Shown: positions 42,368 to 50,768 of the stretch, in pieces
Numbering within the stretch: the first letter of the stretch is position 1
Layout: the number at the start of each line of letters is the position of its first letter
Source: Halostagnicola larsenii XH-48
Lineage (GTDB): Archaea; Halobacteriota; Halobacteria; Halobacteriales; Natrialbaceae
Direction: 5' to 3'
Length of the DNA stretch: 64,000 nt
NCBI RefSeq assembly: GCF_000517625.1
Contig: NZ_CP007055.1
Span: 372,001-436,000 of the forward strand
The notes under the pieces: model-generated
What the model saw: only the letters and a program-made list of their open reading frames with translations
Told to the model about the DNA's origin: nothing
Databases searched by the model: none
Position numbers and translations under genes: made by a program

Positions 42368-42389
42368 CGTTTTGGAAACGGGCTTATAC
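42368..42389 (+). promoter_or_regulatory. Inverted repeat and TATA box before the tandem DUF7344 gene
   Basis: CGTTT (42368-42372) and AAACG (42376-42380) form a 5-bp inverted repeat just before CTTATAC (42383-42389), which is about 28 bases from ATG 42414. The close arrangement of repeat and TATA box suggests a regulated promoter. Confidence 0.4.
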
Positions 42390-42413
42390 CCATTGGGCGG
42401 GTGTGTCGTCGTA

Positions 42414-43031
42414 ATGAGCTCGGATGCCAACTTCGGCGACAGCAGACGAAACCCGTTGTCCGAAATCCCGCCGGAGTGCTATGCTGTTCTTCGGCACCCG
42501 CGACGCCTCCGTATACTCGAGATTCTGGGAGGCTTCGATCGCGGCGTACCGCTTGCTGAACTGGTAACTGAGATTCGAATCCGGAGCGGGTCCACCGGGC
42601 CGGACCAGCCGACTGAAGCCGATATCCGAACCAGTCTCGTCCATGCCCACCTCCCGAAGCTGGCCGACTACGGCGTTATCGAGTGGGACGGAGAGACCGC
42701 GTCGGTCGGTTCGAACGCGCCGATTCCACCGATGAACGTGGCGGCACTCCTCGAGGCGTGTTCGAGCACGGATGAGAAACTGCTCGAAACCATCGTCCAT
42801 CCGGTTCGACTGCCGGCCCTTCGAGTACTCCAAGAACGCGGCCGAGCGTGTTCGATCGACGTCCTCGCGTCCCAGCTGGCGGCCCTCGGGGGCGGCGCTC
42901 TCTCCGATAAGGAGACAGCAACCATCGCGCTTCATCACTCGCATCTCCCCGCACTTGCGGACATCGGCGTGCTCGAGTACGAAGACGGGTGGGTACAGAC
43001 GACGACAGAATCGATTCCGACGATGCACTGA
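42414..43031 (+). CDS. Tandem DUF7344 protein
   Basis: A 205-residue protein made of two DUF7344 (winged-helix-like) modules. Module one (about 20-115) has YAVLRHPRRLRILEILGG and ends LPKLADYGVIEWDGE; module two (about 120-200) has IVHPVRLPALRVLQERG and ends LPALADIGVLEYEDG. The matching HxHLPxLADxGVxE blocks show an internal duplication. Such modules usually bind DNA or mediate dimerisation. The start at 42414 (MSSDANFGDS) is supported by a TATA box 28 bases upstream. Stand-alone; herA lies downstream. Confidence 0.82.
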   Translation: MSSDANFGDSRRNPLSEIPPECYAVLRHPRRLRILEILGGFDRGVPLAELVTEIRIRSGSTGPDQPTEADIRTSLVHAHLPKLADYGVIEWDGETASVGSNAPIPPMNVAALLEACSSTDEKLLETIVHPVRLPALRVLQERGRACSIDVLASQLAALGGGALSDKETATIALHHSHLPALADIGVLEYEDGWVQTTTESIPTMH

Positions 43032-43191
43032 TCGCGGACCGGTCGATACCACCCGTCGGTCCACTGTCGTCCGCTCGTTTCGCTTTTTCGACCACGTAAC
43101 TCCAGCCCCCCGTTTTGTTCGACCGTTCTCGAGAATCGAGTTCGGCAATCGTCTCGGTATTTCTTTGAGGGATGAATAAGATATCGTGTAT

Positions 43192-45087
43192 ATGAGCGAT
43201 CTGGGCGATTTCACTGACCACACCGTCGACGGCGGCGGCAATTCCGGCGGGACGACGGATTCGGCCAGCGATCCGACGGGTGACGGCGGGACACAGGACG
43301 GGGCCGCCCTCGAGGACGAGTTCGAGGTTCCGGCGGTCGACCCGCAAGGCGAAGACGTCGGAATCGGGACCGTCTGCGTTTCGCAGGGGCTTCGAATCGC
43401 CGAGGACGAAGACGAGACGACGCTCCGAGCCTACATTACGCGGGGGAACCGTTCGGATGTCAGAATCGGAACGTACCTGCTCGCGCCCTATCCGGAGGAG
43501 ACGGGGGCCGTCCCGGGCTCGAACGCTGGAGGCGGCGGGCCACGGGGAACGACAGCGGGCGAAGAGACGCTGTTCTGTCGGATCTCCGGTCTCGAGTACG
43601 CCCAGCAGTACCACGCCGACGACGCAACGGAGATTCACGCGCGGCGGGCGATGCGTCAGGACGGGATCGACGAAGCCGATTTCAAGTTCATCGCCTCGCT
43701 CGAGCCGGTCGCGGTGTTATACGAGGACGATGGGGATCTCAAGCGCCGGATGACTGATCGGGTTCCCAAACCCCAAACGGTAATTCGGACGGCCGACGAC
43801 ACCGAGGAGATCAAAACGGGGCTGAAGATCCCCGAGGACGGGGTCTTTCTGGGTCATCTCTCGGTCGGCGGCGAGAAGGTTCGGACGGCCGCTTCGCCGC
43901 CGACGATCGATTACCCGCTGAAAGACGACTACGAGGCGGGCGACCCGCTCGTCTTTCGGCACTCGCTGGTCGCCGGCGGGACGGGATCGGGGAAAACCCA
44001 CGCCGCGAAGAACGTCCTCCGGCAGTACCTCGCCGAGGATCGGACCTACCCGATGGACGACGGTCGCGAGGTCCAGCCCGCAGTTATCCAGTTCGACCCG
44101 CAGGACGAGTACGCCCAGATGCACGACGACAACCCCGAACTGGACGACGAGTTCGCGCGAGGACTCGAGCGCGAAGGAATCGCCTACGGCGGGGTCGAGG
44201 AGACCACCGCGTTCGTGCCGAAAGTCGGGGACTCCTCGTACGCGGCTGGCCATCACCGCGCCGAACAGGTCGAGTTCACGATTCCGTTCTCGATGGTCCA
44301 CGAGAATCCGTGGCTGGTCGCCGGCAGCGGCCTCAACGACAACCAGTACGGCGCGCTCACGAGCGTCTTGCTCCCGCGTTTTCGAGATCAGTACGGCCAC
44401 GACGGTACGTACCGGGAGTTCACGACGTTCCTCGACGATCCGGCGCTTCGGGAGGAACTCGACGAGTCCGGTCGGGTCCACGAGGCGACCTTCGACGCCG
44501 TCCGCCGGCGCGTCCTCGGCTTCGGCCACGTCTTCGATCAGGACGCCCGGCCGATCACCGACCTGATCCACGAGTTCGTCCGCCCCGGCGGGCTCTCGGT
44601 CGTCCCGACCTACCACATCAACGACTCGAGGGCGACCGAAGCCGTCGTCCTCGCGCTCTCGAGTCTGGTTATCGATCAGAAACTCTCGAACGATCCGACC
44701 TACGATCGGATCAAGGAGACGCCGCTGATTCTGGGGATGGACGAGGCCCACAACTTCCTCACTGACGCCGACAGCGTGCAGGCGGGGAAGGTCATCCGCA
44801 AGTTCACCGAGGCGGCAAAGCAGGGCCGGAAGGAACGGCTCGGCCTCTTTCTCATCACGCAGGACCCACAGGACATCGACGACGCGGTCTTCAAACAGAT
44901 CAACACGACCGTCGTCCTCAACTTAGGCGACGAGGACGCCATCAAGAGCGTGAACATCCCGAGCAACCTCGAGTCGAAAGTCCCCTACATGGAGAAAGGC
45001 CAGATGGTCGTCTACTCGCCGGATAATTCGGAGCCGGTCGAACTAATCGGACTCTCGAAGTGTCTCACGAGACACGGACGGGATTGA
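43192..45087 (+). CDS. herA: HerA-type DNA translocase ATPase
   Basis: A 631-residue hexameric ATPase of the HerA/FtsK family that drives DNA end resection together with NurA. An acidic N-terminal segment precedes a HAS-like barrel (about 50-240), then Walker A GGTGSGKTH (262-270), AVIQFDPQDEY, Walker B LILGMDEAHNFL and sensor LFLITQDPQDID, with the arginine finger region SKVPYMEKGQM near the C-terminus. The TATA-like AATAAGATAT about 20 bases upstream supports ATG 43192. The length fits haloarchaeal HerA-like proteins. nurA is 4.7 kb upstream, same strand. Confidence 0.92.
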   Translation: MSDLGDFTDHTVDGGGNSGGTTDSASDPTGDGGTQDGAALEDEFEVPAVDPQGEDVGIGTVCVSQGLRIAEDEDETTLRAYITRGNRSDVRIGTYLLAPYPEETGAVPGSNAGGGGPRGTTAGEETLFCRISGLEYAQQYHADDATEIHARRAMRQDGIDEADFKFIASLEPVAVLYEDDGDLKRRMTDRVPKPQTVIRTADDTEEIKTGLKIPEDGVFLGHLSVGGEKVRTAASPPTIDYPLKDDYEAGDPLVFRHSLVAGGTGSGKTHAAKNVLRQYLAEDRTYPMDDGREVQPAVIQFDPQDEYAQMHDDNPELDDEFARGLEREGIAYGGVEETTAFVPKVGDSSYAAGHHRAEQVEFTIPFSMVHENPWLVAGSGLNDNQYGALTSVLLPRFRDQYGHDGTYREFTTFLDDPALREELDESGRVHEATFDAVRRRVLGFGHVFDQDARPITDLIHEFVRPGGLSVVPTYHINDSRATEAVVLALSSLVIDQKLSNDPTYDRIKETPLILGMDEAHNFLTDADSVQAGKVIRKFTEAAKQGRKERLGLFLITQDPQDIDDAVFKQINTTVVLNLGDEDAIKSVNIPSNLESKVPYMEKGQMVVYSPDNSEPVELIGLSKCLTRHGRD

Positions 45088-45160
45088 TCGTCACCGCTCG
45101 AGACGACTGTTCGAGCGTGGTACCGCAACGGGAGGACGAAACAGGCTCGAGAACGTCCGA

Positions 45161-45766
45161 TCAACAGAAGTTCTGCGTGGCAAACACCTTATCGTCGTCG
45201 GTGATGTGGATGCCGATTCCCTGATTCTCCCAGTGGTCGGCGAGGAGGTTCTCCCGGTGACCCTGTGAATTCATCCATTGTTCGGCGATACCGTAGCCGA
45301 GTTCCCGCTCGTCTTCGTAGTGTACGATGGTCCCGTCGCCCGTATTGACCGGCGTATCGTACCACGTCTGTGCGATGTTCTCGCCGCCGGTGTACCCGTT
45401 CACGCTGCAGTCGTATCCCGCATCCGCGTACCTGTCAGTGAACGCGTTTCCCTCCGGATCGACGTGGGAGAAGTAGCCGCGCTCGGCCATATCTCCGCTG
45501 TGGTCCTGTGCGATGTCACGGAGTTCGGTGTCGAACTCGAGTTCGTCTGCGCCGTCTGCAGTGCGTTCCTCGTTTACCGCCTCGTGGACGTACTGCTCGA
45601 CGGCCGTTATATTGATCTCGCCGCTGTCGCTGATATCCGACTCTTCCGTTCCGTCCGCGGCCGCACTCGAGGCGGGTACTGCGGCCGCGGTACCGATCAG
45701 ACTCAGGACGAGCATCGTCGTGACTGCCGTGATAACTATCGATTTTGTGGGTCGTTTCATCCGCAT
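45161..45766 (-). CDS. Exported CAP/SCP domain protein
   Basis: A 201-residue secreted protein. A Sec-type signal (SIVITAVTTMLVLSLIGTAAA, about 8-28) and a Ser/Asp-rich stretch precede a CAP domain with VHEAVNEERTADGADEL, AQDHSGDMAERGYFSHV, GGENIAQTW and EQWMNSQGHRENLL. The conserved CAP histidines and glutamate are present. CAP proteins are extracellular with no agreed activity in archaea. The N-terminus could begin at 45766 or 45760; two residues differ. It stands alone and is convergent with herA. Confidence 0.85.
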   Translation of the reverse strand: MRMKRPTKSIVITAVTTMLVLSLIGTAAAVPASSAAADGTEESDISDSGEINITAVEQYVHEAVNEERTADGADELEFDTELRDIAQDHSGDMAERGYFSHVDPEGNAFTDRYADAGYDCSVNGYTGGENIAQTWYDTPVNTGDGTIVHYEDERELGYGIAEQWMNSQGHRENLLADHWENQGIGIHITDDDKVFATQNFC

Positions 45767-45933
45767 TGTAACTCAATAGTGACTGTAATAACAATGGTGG
45801 ATAAAATGCATGAAAAGAGCGTCACGATAGTGACCGTCCGATACCGGACTGAGCGTTCGAGCCATCGGTTCCTTGTGGCTCCGAAGAGAACGGCCGTTTC
45901 GAAACACGACCCCGGCGCGGTCAAGGCGACCAA

Positions 45934-46563
45934 CTAGCTCGATCCGAGGAGTGTTCGCTCGAAAAATCTCCCGACCTCGCTCGCGATTTCGTCGTGTTTC
46001 CCGAGAAGGAAGTGATCGCCCGCGAGCGCGGTCGTCTCATCGCCGCGCTCGCCCGCGAGTTCGACGATCGGTTCCCAGTCGACGGTGGTGTCGCGCTCGC
46101 CGTAGAGTACGCAAAGCGGGGACTCGAGGCTGCCCATCGCCTCAAGCGCGTCGAGGTCGTCGGCGAGTCGTGCGGTGGGTGCGAGAACGGCGACGGCGTC
46201 GGGACTCGGATCCACGTCCGCCGGGGCGAGCAGCGCCAGCGTCGCGCCGAAACTGTAGCCGAAGACGCCGACTCGGTCGTAGCGTTCGCCCGCCCAGCGG
46301 ATCGCGTTTCGCACGTCTTCGCGCTCGCCGTACCCCTCGTCCCAGCGGCCGTAATCGAAGCGCAGACAGGCGATTCCCGCCTCGAGAAGCGCCTCGCTCA
46401 CCGCGACGAGCCGTTGATCGCTCCGGGAGCCGCCCTGCTGGGGATGGGGCGGACAGGCGACGACAACGGCGTCAGAACTTCCCTCGCCTGCACTTTCGTC
46501 GGTCCGGGGCTCCTCGAGCGTTCCGCGAACGTCGCGACCGCCGGGTACCAGAACGTCGCTCAT
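45934..46563 (-). CDS. Alpha/beta hydrolase (dienelactone hydrolase-like)
   Basis: A 209-residue alpha/beta hydrolase. The nucleophile elbow is GYSFGATLALL, with the oxyanion-region strand VVVACPPHPQQGGSRSDQR typical of the COG2945-type hydrolases, and the late histidine in LAGDHFLLGKHDE. Asp in YGERDTTVDWEP completes the triad. The substrate is unknown. Its ATG overlaps by 4 bp the end of a decayed upstream hydrolase gene, showing that the two were once an operon. Confidence 0.82.
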   Translation of the reverse strand: MSDVLVPGGRDVRGTLEEPRTDESAGEGSSDAVVVACPPHPQQGGSRSDQRLVAVSEALLEAGIACLRFDYGRWDEGYGEREDVRNAIRWAGERYDRVGVFGYSFGATLALLAPADVDPSPDAVAVLAPTARLADDLDALEAMGSLESPLCVLYGERDTTVDWEPIVELAGERGDETTALAGDHFLLGKHDEIASEVGRFFERTLLGSS

Positions 46564-46771
46564 ACGGGCCGATCGATCCGGCGGGCAATCAATACTGGCC
46601 TCCGCTCTTCGAGGAACGCCCGGAGTTTCGCGAGCGCTCGGTCGGGTCGTCGCGGAACACGCAGTGGCCCGCGCCCGCGACGTGGACGAGCGCCCCGTCG
46701 GCGAGGTGGGACGCGACCCGCGCGTTTCGGCCCGATTCTACCCGCTCGCGACCGAGCGTTGGTTTCGACGT
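46560..46771 (-). pseudogene. C-terminal remnant of an alpha/beta hydrolase, frameshifted
   Basis: Reading leftward, one frame gives GRERVESGRNARVASHL, then ADGALVHVAGAGHCVFRDDPTE, which is the C-terminal histidine strand region of an alpha/beta hydrolase. The frame then shifts: the next frame continues ALAKLRAFLEERRPVLIARR and ends at a TGA that overlaps (ATGA) the next hydrolase start. A single-base deletion near 46640 explains the shift. Everything upstream of about 46771 is missing, since a TGA and then the divergent pspA promoter follow. Only about the last third of the gene's end survives. Confidence 0.6.
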
Positions 46772-46827
46772 TCACGGTCTGTTATCGAAGTGATGTTTTT
46801 AAGGGTGACGAGCGATAGCTAGGGAGT

Positions 46828-47664
46828 ATGGGCATCCTCTCTCGGACCTCGTACGTCATCCGGTCGAAAATCAACTCGGTGCTCAACCGAGCCGAGGACC
46901 CGACCGAAACGCTCGATTATTCCTACGAGCAAATGCGCGACCAACTCCAGGACGTCAAGCGGGGGATCGCGGATCTGACGACGCAGAAAAAGCGCCTCGA
47001 GATGCAGAAACGTCGGCTCGAGGAGAACGTCGAGAAACACAACGAACAGGCTCGAACGGCGGTCCAGCAGGATCGCGAAGACCTCGCTCGACGCGCTCTC
47101 GAGAAGAAAAAGACGAAGATGAACCAGATCGAGGACCTAGAGCGGCAGGTCTCGGAACTCCAGAGCCAGCAAGACCGCCTCATCGAGCAAAAGGACGAAC
47201 TCCAGAACCGGATCGAGGAGTTCCGAACCAAAAAGGAGACGATGAAAGCGCGCTACGAGGCCGCCGAAGCGAGCTCGACGGTCTCGGAGGCGATGACGGC
47301 CACCGGCGAGGAGTTCGAGGACGTCGGACGCGCGATCGAACGCGCCGAAGAACAGACCGAAGATATGGAGGCCCGTTCGGCCGCCATGGACGAACTCCAC
47401 GAAACGGGTGCCTTCGACGACGTGCTCTCCGATAAGGACAACATCGACCGCGAACTCGAGGAGCTCTCGACCGACAGCGGCGTCGAGGCGGAACTCGAGA
47501 CGCTCAAATCCGACGTCGGTACCGACGACGCCGAGACGGACGCGGAACCCGACGAGGACCTCGCAGCCGAGGTCGACGAGGAGGAGATCGAAGACCTCGA
47601 GTCGGAGGTCCCCGACGAAGAAGTCGAGGCCGAACTCGCCGAGCTACAGGACGAAGAGAACTAG
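46828..47664 (+). CDS. PspA/IM30 family protein
   Basis: A 278-residue coiled-coil protein of the phage-shock/IM30/Vipp1 family, which coats and repairs membranes under stress. The start MGILSRTSYVIRSKINSVLN is typical, followed by PTETLDYSYEQMRDQLQDVK and a long Glu/Lys/Gln/Arg coiled coil (about 40-150). The C-terminal 80 residues form an acidic tail (EEEIEDLESEVPDEEVEAEL). In haloarchaea, PspA is upregulated under salt and membrane stress. It diverges from the decayed hydrolase. Confidence 0.9.
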   Translation: MGILSRTSYVIRSKINSVLNRAEDPTETLDYSYEQMRDQLQDVKRGIADLTTQKKRLEMQKRRLEENVEKHNEQARTAVQQDREDLARRALEKKKTKMNQIEDLERQVSELQSQQDRLIEQKDELQNRIEEFRTKKETMKARYEAAEASSTVSEAMTATGEEFEDVGRAIERAEEQTEDMEARSAAMDELHETGAFDDVLSDKDNIDRELEELSTDSGVEAELETLKSDVGTDDAETDAEPDEDLAAEVDEEEIEDLESEVPDEEVEAELAELQDEEN

Positions 47665-47769
47665 ACCTAGTCGACCTCGGCCGCGAGGTCCCGCGACGGC
47701 TGCCGGCGCTCGAGTCGGCCATACTTTTCGCGGTTTTCATCCAGTACAACGAGTATCGAACTCGTCAGT

Positions 47770-48264
47770 TTACGCCGGCGTGCCGAGGACGGCGATGTCG
47801 TAGTCGGCGATATCGGCGGGCGGCTTGAGCAGAATGACCAGAAACGACCACGAGTCCCCGCCGCTGAGGTCCCCGGTCGTATCGAAGTATTGGCCGATCT
47901 GGCTCCCGTTTTCGTTGTAGATGCGGACCCGAACTTCGGCGAGTTGGACCCGGTCGGCCCCGTCGTTCTCGACGACCCCCTGTACGGTCGAGCCGAGGTA
48001 GCCGTCCTCGAAGACGAACTCGTGGTCGACGAGCTCGACCGAGTCGAGCGGCGTTACTCCGTCGGTGCTCTCCACTTCGGCGGCGTCCGCTGCGGCGGAC
48101 ATCTCCACCGGCGTCCGCGATTCGCCGTCGATTTCGCCGATCTCGCCGGCCTCGTACTCGGGTTCGTTCCCGATGTCAGCGCCGCTGCATCCGGCCAGGC
48201 TGGCGATGGTCGTCACTCCAAGTGTCGTGAGAACCGCACGTCGACTCCGTCGCTCCGTAGCCAT
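47770..48264 (-). CDS. FxLYD domain lipoprotein, Tat-exported
   Basis: A 164-residue exported protein. RRSRRAVLTTLGVTTIASLAGC is split over residues 5-26: twin-arginine followed by a lipobox. The FxLYD domain (about 85-160) begins VELVDHEFVFEDGYLGSTV and continues with VQGVVENDGADRVQLAEVRV and DTTGDLSGGDSWSFLV. FxLYD domains sit in secreted or cell-wall-associated proteins with no established activity. It is convergent with pspA. Confidence 0.85.
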   Translation of the reverse strand: MATERRSRRAVLTTLGVTTIASLAGCSGADIGNEPEYEAGEIGEIDGESRTPVEMSAAADAAEVESTDGVTPLDSVELVDHEFVFEDGYLGSTVQGVVENDGADRVQLAEVRVRIYNENGSQIGQYFDTTGDLSGGDSWSFLVILLKPPADIADYDIAVLGTPA

Positions 48265-48478
48265 CAGACCGCTCGACCCCGACTGATCGCTCCCCGCCGT
48301 CGGCTCGTTTGCTCGATTCGATCGCCGCGACCGTGTCGCGCTCGCTGCGGTTCCCGGAATCGTCTACCGTCACCGATCATATCCAAACGGATGCGATGGA
48401 TCCATTTGAGTGTGGGGCCTGAATGGAACAGTCGACTCGGAGCGCTCCTCGAGTCGCTCCCGATATGCAACGTCGGCC

Positions 48479-48486
48479 ATTATTAT
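48479..48486 (+). promoter_or_regulatory. Probable TATA box of the first triplicated membrane gene
   Basis: ATTATTAT lies about 26 bases before ATG 48509. It is flanked by GGCC on both sides (48475-48478 and 48488-48491), giving a short symmetrical element that may help control expression. Confidence 0.4.
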
Positions 48487-48508
48487 CGGCCGGGGTGAAC
48501 GTCCGACT

Positions 48509-49564
48509 ATGGGATCTTCCGAGCGGAACGAATCTCTCGAGTCTTCCGGAACCGAGATCGGTGATCGGACGGGTCCCCTAGCGCGGGTCCGAGAGTGGAT
48601 TCTGGTCGAGGGAGACCGTCTGCTCATTACGATCTTGCTTTCGAGTGTGACGTTTTTCCTCTTGCTCGCGTTGAACGAACTCGAATTCATCGCGTTCGTC
48701 AACAGCGGGTCGATGACGCGACTGGCCAGCGGGATGATCGCGGGGACGTTCTCGCTCGTCACGCTCGTCGTCTCGATCAACCAGCTCATCCTCTCCCAGG
48801 AGTTCGCCACCGCCGGAGAAGTCCGCGACGAACTCGACGGCGTCATGGATTTTCGTCACGACCTCGAGGAGCGAACCGGGGTTCCGGCGAGCCCCGCGGC
48901 ACCGACGAGGATCCTCGAGGTGCTCGTCGAAGCGGTCCGCCGACGAGCAGACGAGCTAGCCGAGGCGGTCGCCGGTCACGAGGATGCCGCGTTCGAAGCC
49001 CGAGTCAATCGGTACGTAGCCAGCGTCCGTGAGAGCACCGACCGGCTCGATGACACGCTCGAGCACACGTCGTCCAACACGTTCAACGCGGTTTCTGCGT
49101 CGCTCCAATACGATAACGGCCGACAGGTGTACGTCGCGAGAACCCTCCGTGGCCGGTACGCAGACGAGCTATCGGACGAGCAACGCGAGGCCGTCGACGA
49201 ACTGATCGGCACGCTCCAGCTGTTCGACGTCGCCCAGGAACACTTCAAGACGACTTACCTTCAGCGAGAGCTGACCCGGTTTTCGCAGTTGACGATCTAC
49301 TCGGGGTTTCCAGCGATCCTGTCGGCGATCATCGTCGCTCTCGTCTACGCCGACTTCGGCGGTGCGAGCATCAACGTCGCGTCCCTTCCGGTCGTCGTCA
49401 GCGCGCTCATCACGGTGGTGATCTCGCCGCTCGCGCTTTTGGTTTCGTACATTCTTCGAACCGCGACCGTGGCGCGCCGGTCGGCGTCGGTCGGACCGAT
49501 GTTGCCCCAGAAAGATCCCGACGACGGATCGTTCGAGGGATCGCTCGAGGAGGGCCAGGAGTGA
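48509..49564 (+). CDS. Uncharacterised four-helix membrane protein, tandem paralogue 1
   Basis: A 351-residue membrane protein, first of three tandem paralogues. Layout: a polar N-terminus (about 1-35), helix LLITILLSSVTFFLLLALN, a second helix ending in the conserved VVSINQLILSQE, a large middle domain (about 115-255), then EHFKTTYLQREL leading into helix IYSGFPAILSAIIVALVY and a last helix ISPLALLVSYILR with RTATVARRSASVGP. The middle domain should lie on one side of the membrane. The IN-SQE and AREHFKT-Y-Q-EL blocks are shared by the three genes. I do not recognise the family. Confidence 0.8.
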   Translation: MGSSERNESLESSGTEIGDRTGPLARVREWILVEGDRLLITILLSSVTFFLLLALNELEFIAFVNSGSMTRLASGMIAGTFSLVTLVVSINQLILSQEFATAGEVRDELDGVMDFRHDLEERTGVPASPAAPTRILEVLVEAVRRRADELAEAVAGHEDAAFEARVNRYVASVRESTDRLDDTLEHTSSNTFNAVSASLQYDNGRQVYVARTLRGRYADELSDEQREAVDELIGTLQLFDVAQEHFKTTYLQRELTRFSQLTIYSGFPAILSAIIVALVYADFGGASINVASLPVVVSALITVVISPLALLVSYILRTATVARRSASVGPMLPQKDPDDGSFEGSLEEGQE

Positions 49565-49640
49565 TGGCCGGACGCCCCGAGATTGCGGTACGACGGTTCT
49601 CGAGCCTTCGGTCGCTTCCACGGGTGGGTTTGCACGCGCT

Positions 49641-50657
49641 ATGAGTCGCGACGAAACCATCGACGAGGAGGTGGCTCGAAGCGATCTGGTCCACGAGCGG
49701 CTTCGCGAATCGCCGATCAAGCGGTGGGTCGTCCTCGACGGGAACCGGTACGTCCTCAGCGCGGTATTCTCGACTGTCGTCTTTCTCAGCTGCGCCGCCA
49801 TCGGTTTCGCCGGGTACGTTCCAGTCACCGACTCCGAGGCCGCGACGACCCTCGTCGCGGCCATCGTCGGCGGAACGCTGCCGTTCATCACGATCGTCCT
49901 CGCGATCAATCAGCTCGTTCTCTCGCAGGAACTCGGCTGGCCGGGCGACCTGCGGGAACGTTTCGACGCGATGGTCTCGTTCCGTCGGGAGGTCGAAACG
50001 GTGACCGAAACGACGGTCAGCCCGGCGGCCCCCGCCGATTTCCTGCAACTGATCGTGGCGTCGGTCGTCGACCACGCCGAAACGCTCGAGTCGACCGCGG
50101 ACACCATAGACGACCCGGAACTCGCCGCGCTTCTCGAGCGGTTCGCCGACGCGGTCACCGCGGAGGGGGAGATCGTTACCGACGCACTGGAAACGGCGAA
50201 CTTCGGGACGTTCGACGCGCTCTCGTCGATCCTCGGTCACTTCAACGGCGCTCACCTCTACGCCGCTCGGACGATCCGAGAAGAGCACGGCTCCGACCTT
50301 CCCGAAACGGGCGCCGACGCGCTCGAGATCCTCGTGGAACTGCTCGGATATCTCGCCGTCGCCAGACAGTCGTTCAAGACGCTGTACATGCAATACGAAC
50401 TCGCCCACCTCTCGAAGCTCCTGTTGGTCGTCGGATTTCCAACGTTGCTCGGGGGTGGCATCTTTCTGATGACCTACGGCTCGATCGTCGACGCAGTCGG
50501 CAATTCAGCCGTGCTCGTAATCGTCGTCAGTACCGTCGTCACGGTCGTGTTCCTCCCGTTTATCGTCCTGCTGGTGTACACGTTCAGAATCGCCTCGATC
50601 GCGAGTCGGACGGCCGACTTCGGCCCGTTCGTCCCGCGAGTCGATTTCGAGGAGTGA
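49641..50657 (+). CDS. Uncharacterised four-helix membrane protein, tandem paralogue 2
   Basis: A 338-residue paralogue of its neighbours, with the same four-helix layout: helix VLSAVFSTVVFLSCAAIGFA, the second helix ending in VLAINQLVLSQE, a middle domain with VSPAAPADFLQLIVASVVD and AARTIREEHG, then ARQSFKTLYMQYEL before VVGFPTLLGGGIFLMTY and the last helix with YTFRIASIASRTADFGP. It begins 76 bp after paralogue 1. The N-terminus (MSRDETIDEEVARSDL) is acidic and probably cytoplasmic. No enzymatic motif is seen. Confidence 0.8.
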   Translation: MSRDETIDEEVARSDLVHERLRESPIKRWVVLDGNRYVLSAVFSTVVFLSCAAIGFAGYVPVTDSEAATTLVAAIVGGTLPFITIVLAINQLVLSQELGWPGDLRERFDAMVSFRREVETVTETTVSPAAPADFLQLIVASVVDHAETLESTADTIDDPELAALLERFADAVTAEGEIVTDALETANFGTFDALSSILGHFNGAHLYAARTIREEHGSDLPETGADALEILVELLGYLAVARQSFKTLYMQYELAHLSKLLLVVGFPTLLGGGIFLMTYGSIVDAVGNSAVLVIVVSTVVTVVFLPFIVLLVYTFRIASIASRTADFGPFVPRVDFEE

Positions 50658-50768
50658 TCCGACCTGTCGACTCCATTGTCGGCGACGAAAGGCGACTGGG
50701 TCGGCTGTCTCGTGCAGCACCGTATCAGTACCTATTTCCACGGCGTCGTTGACTGCCCGAACACACTG

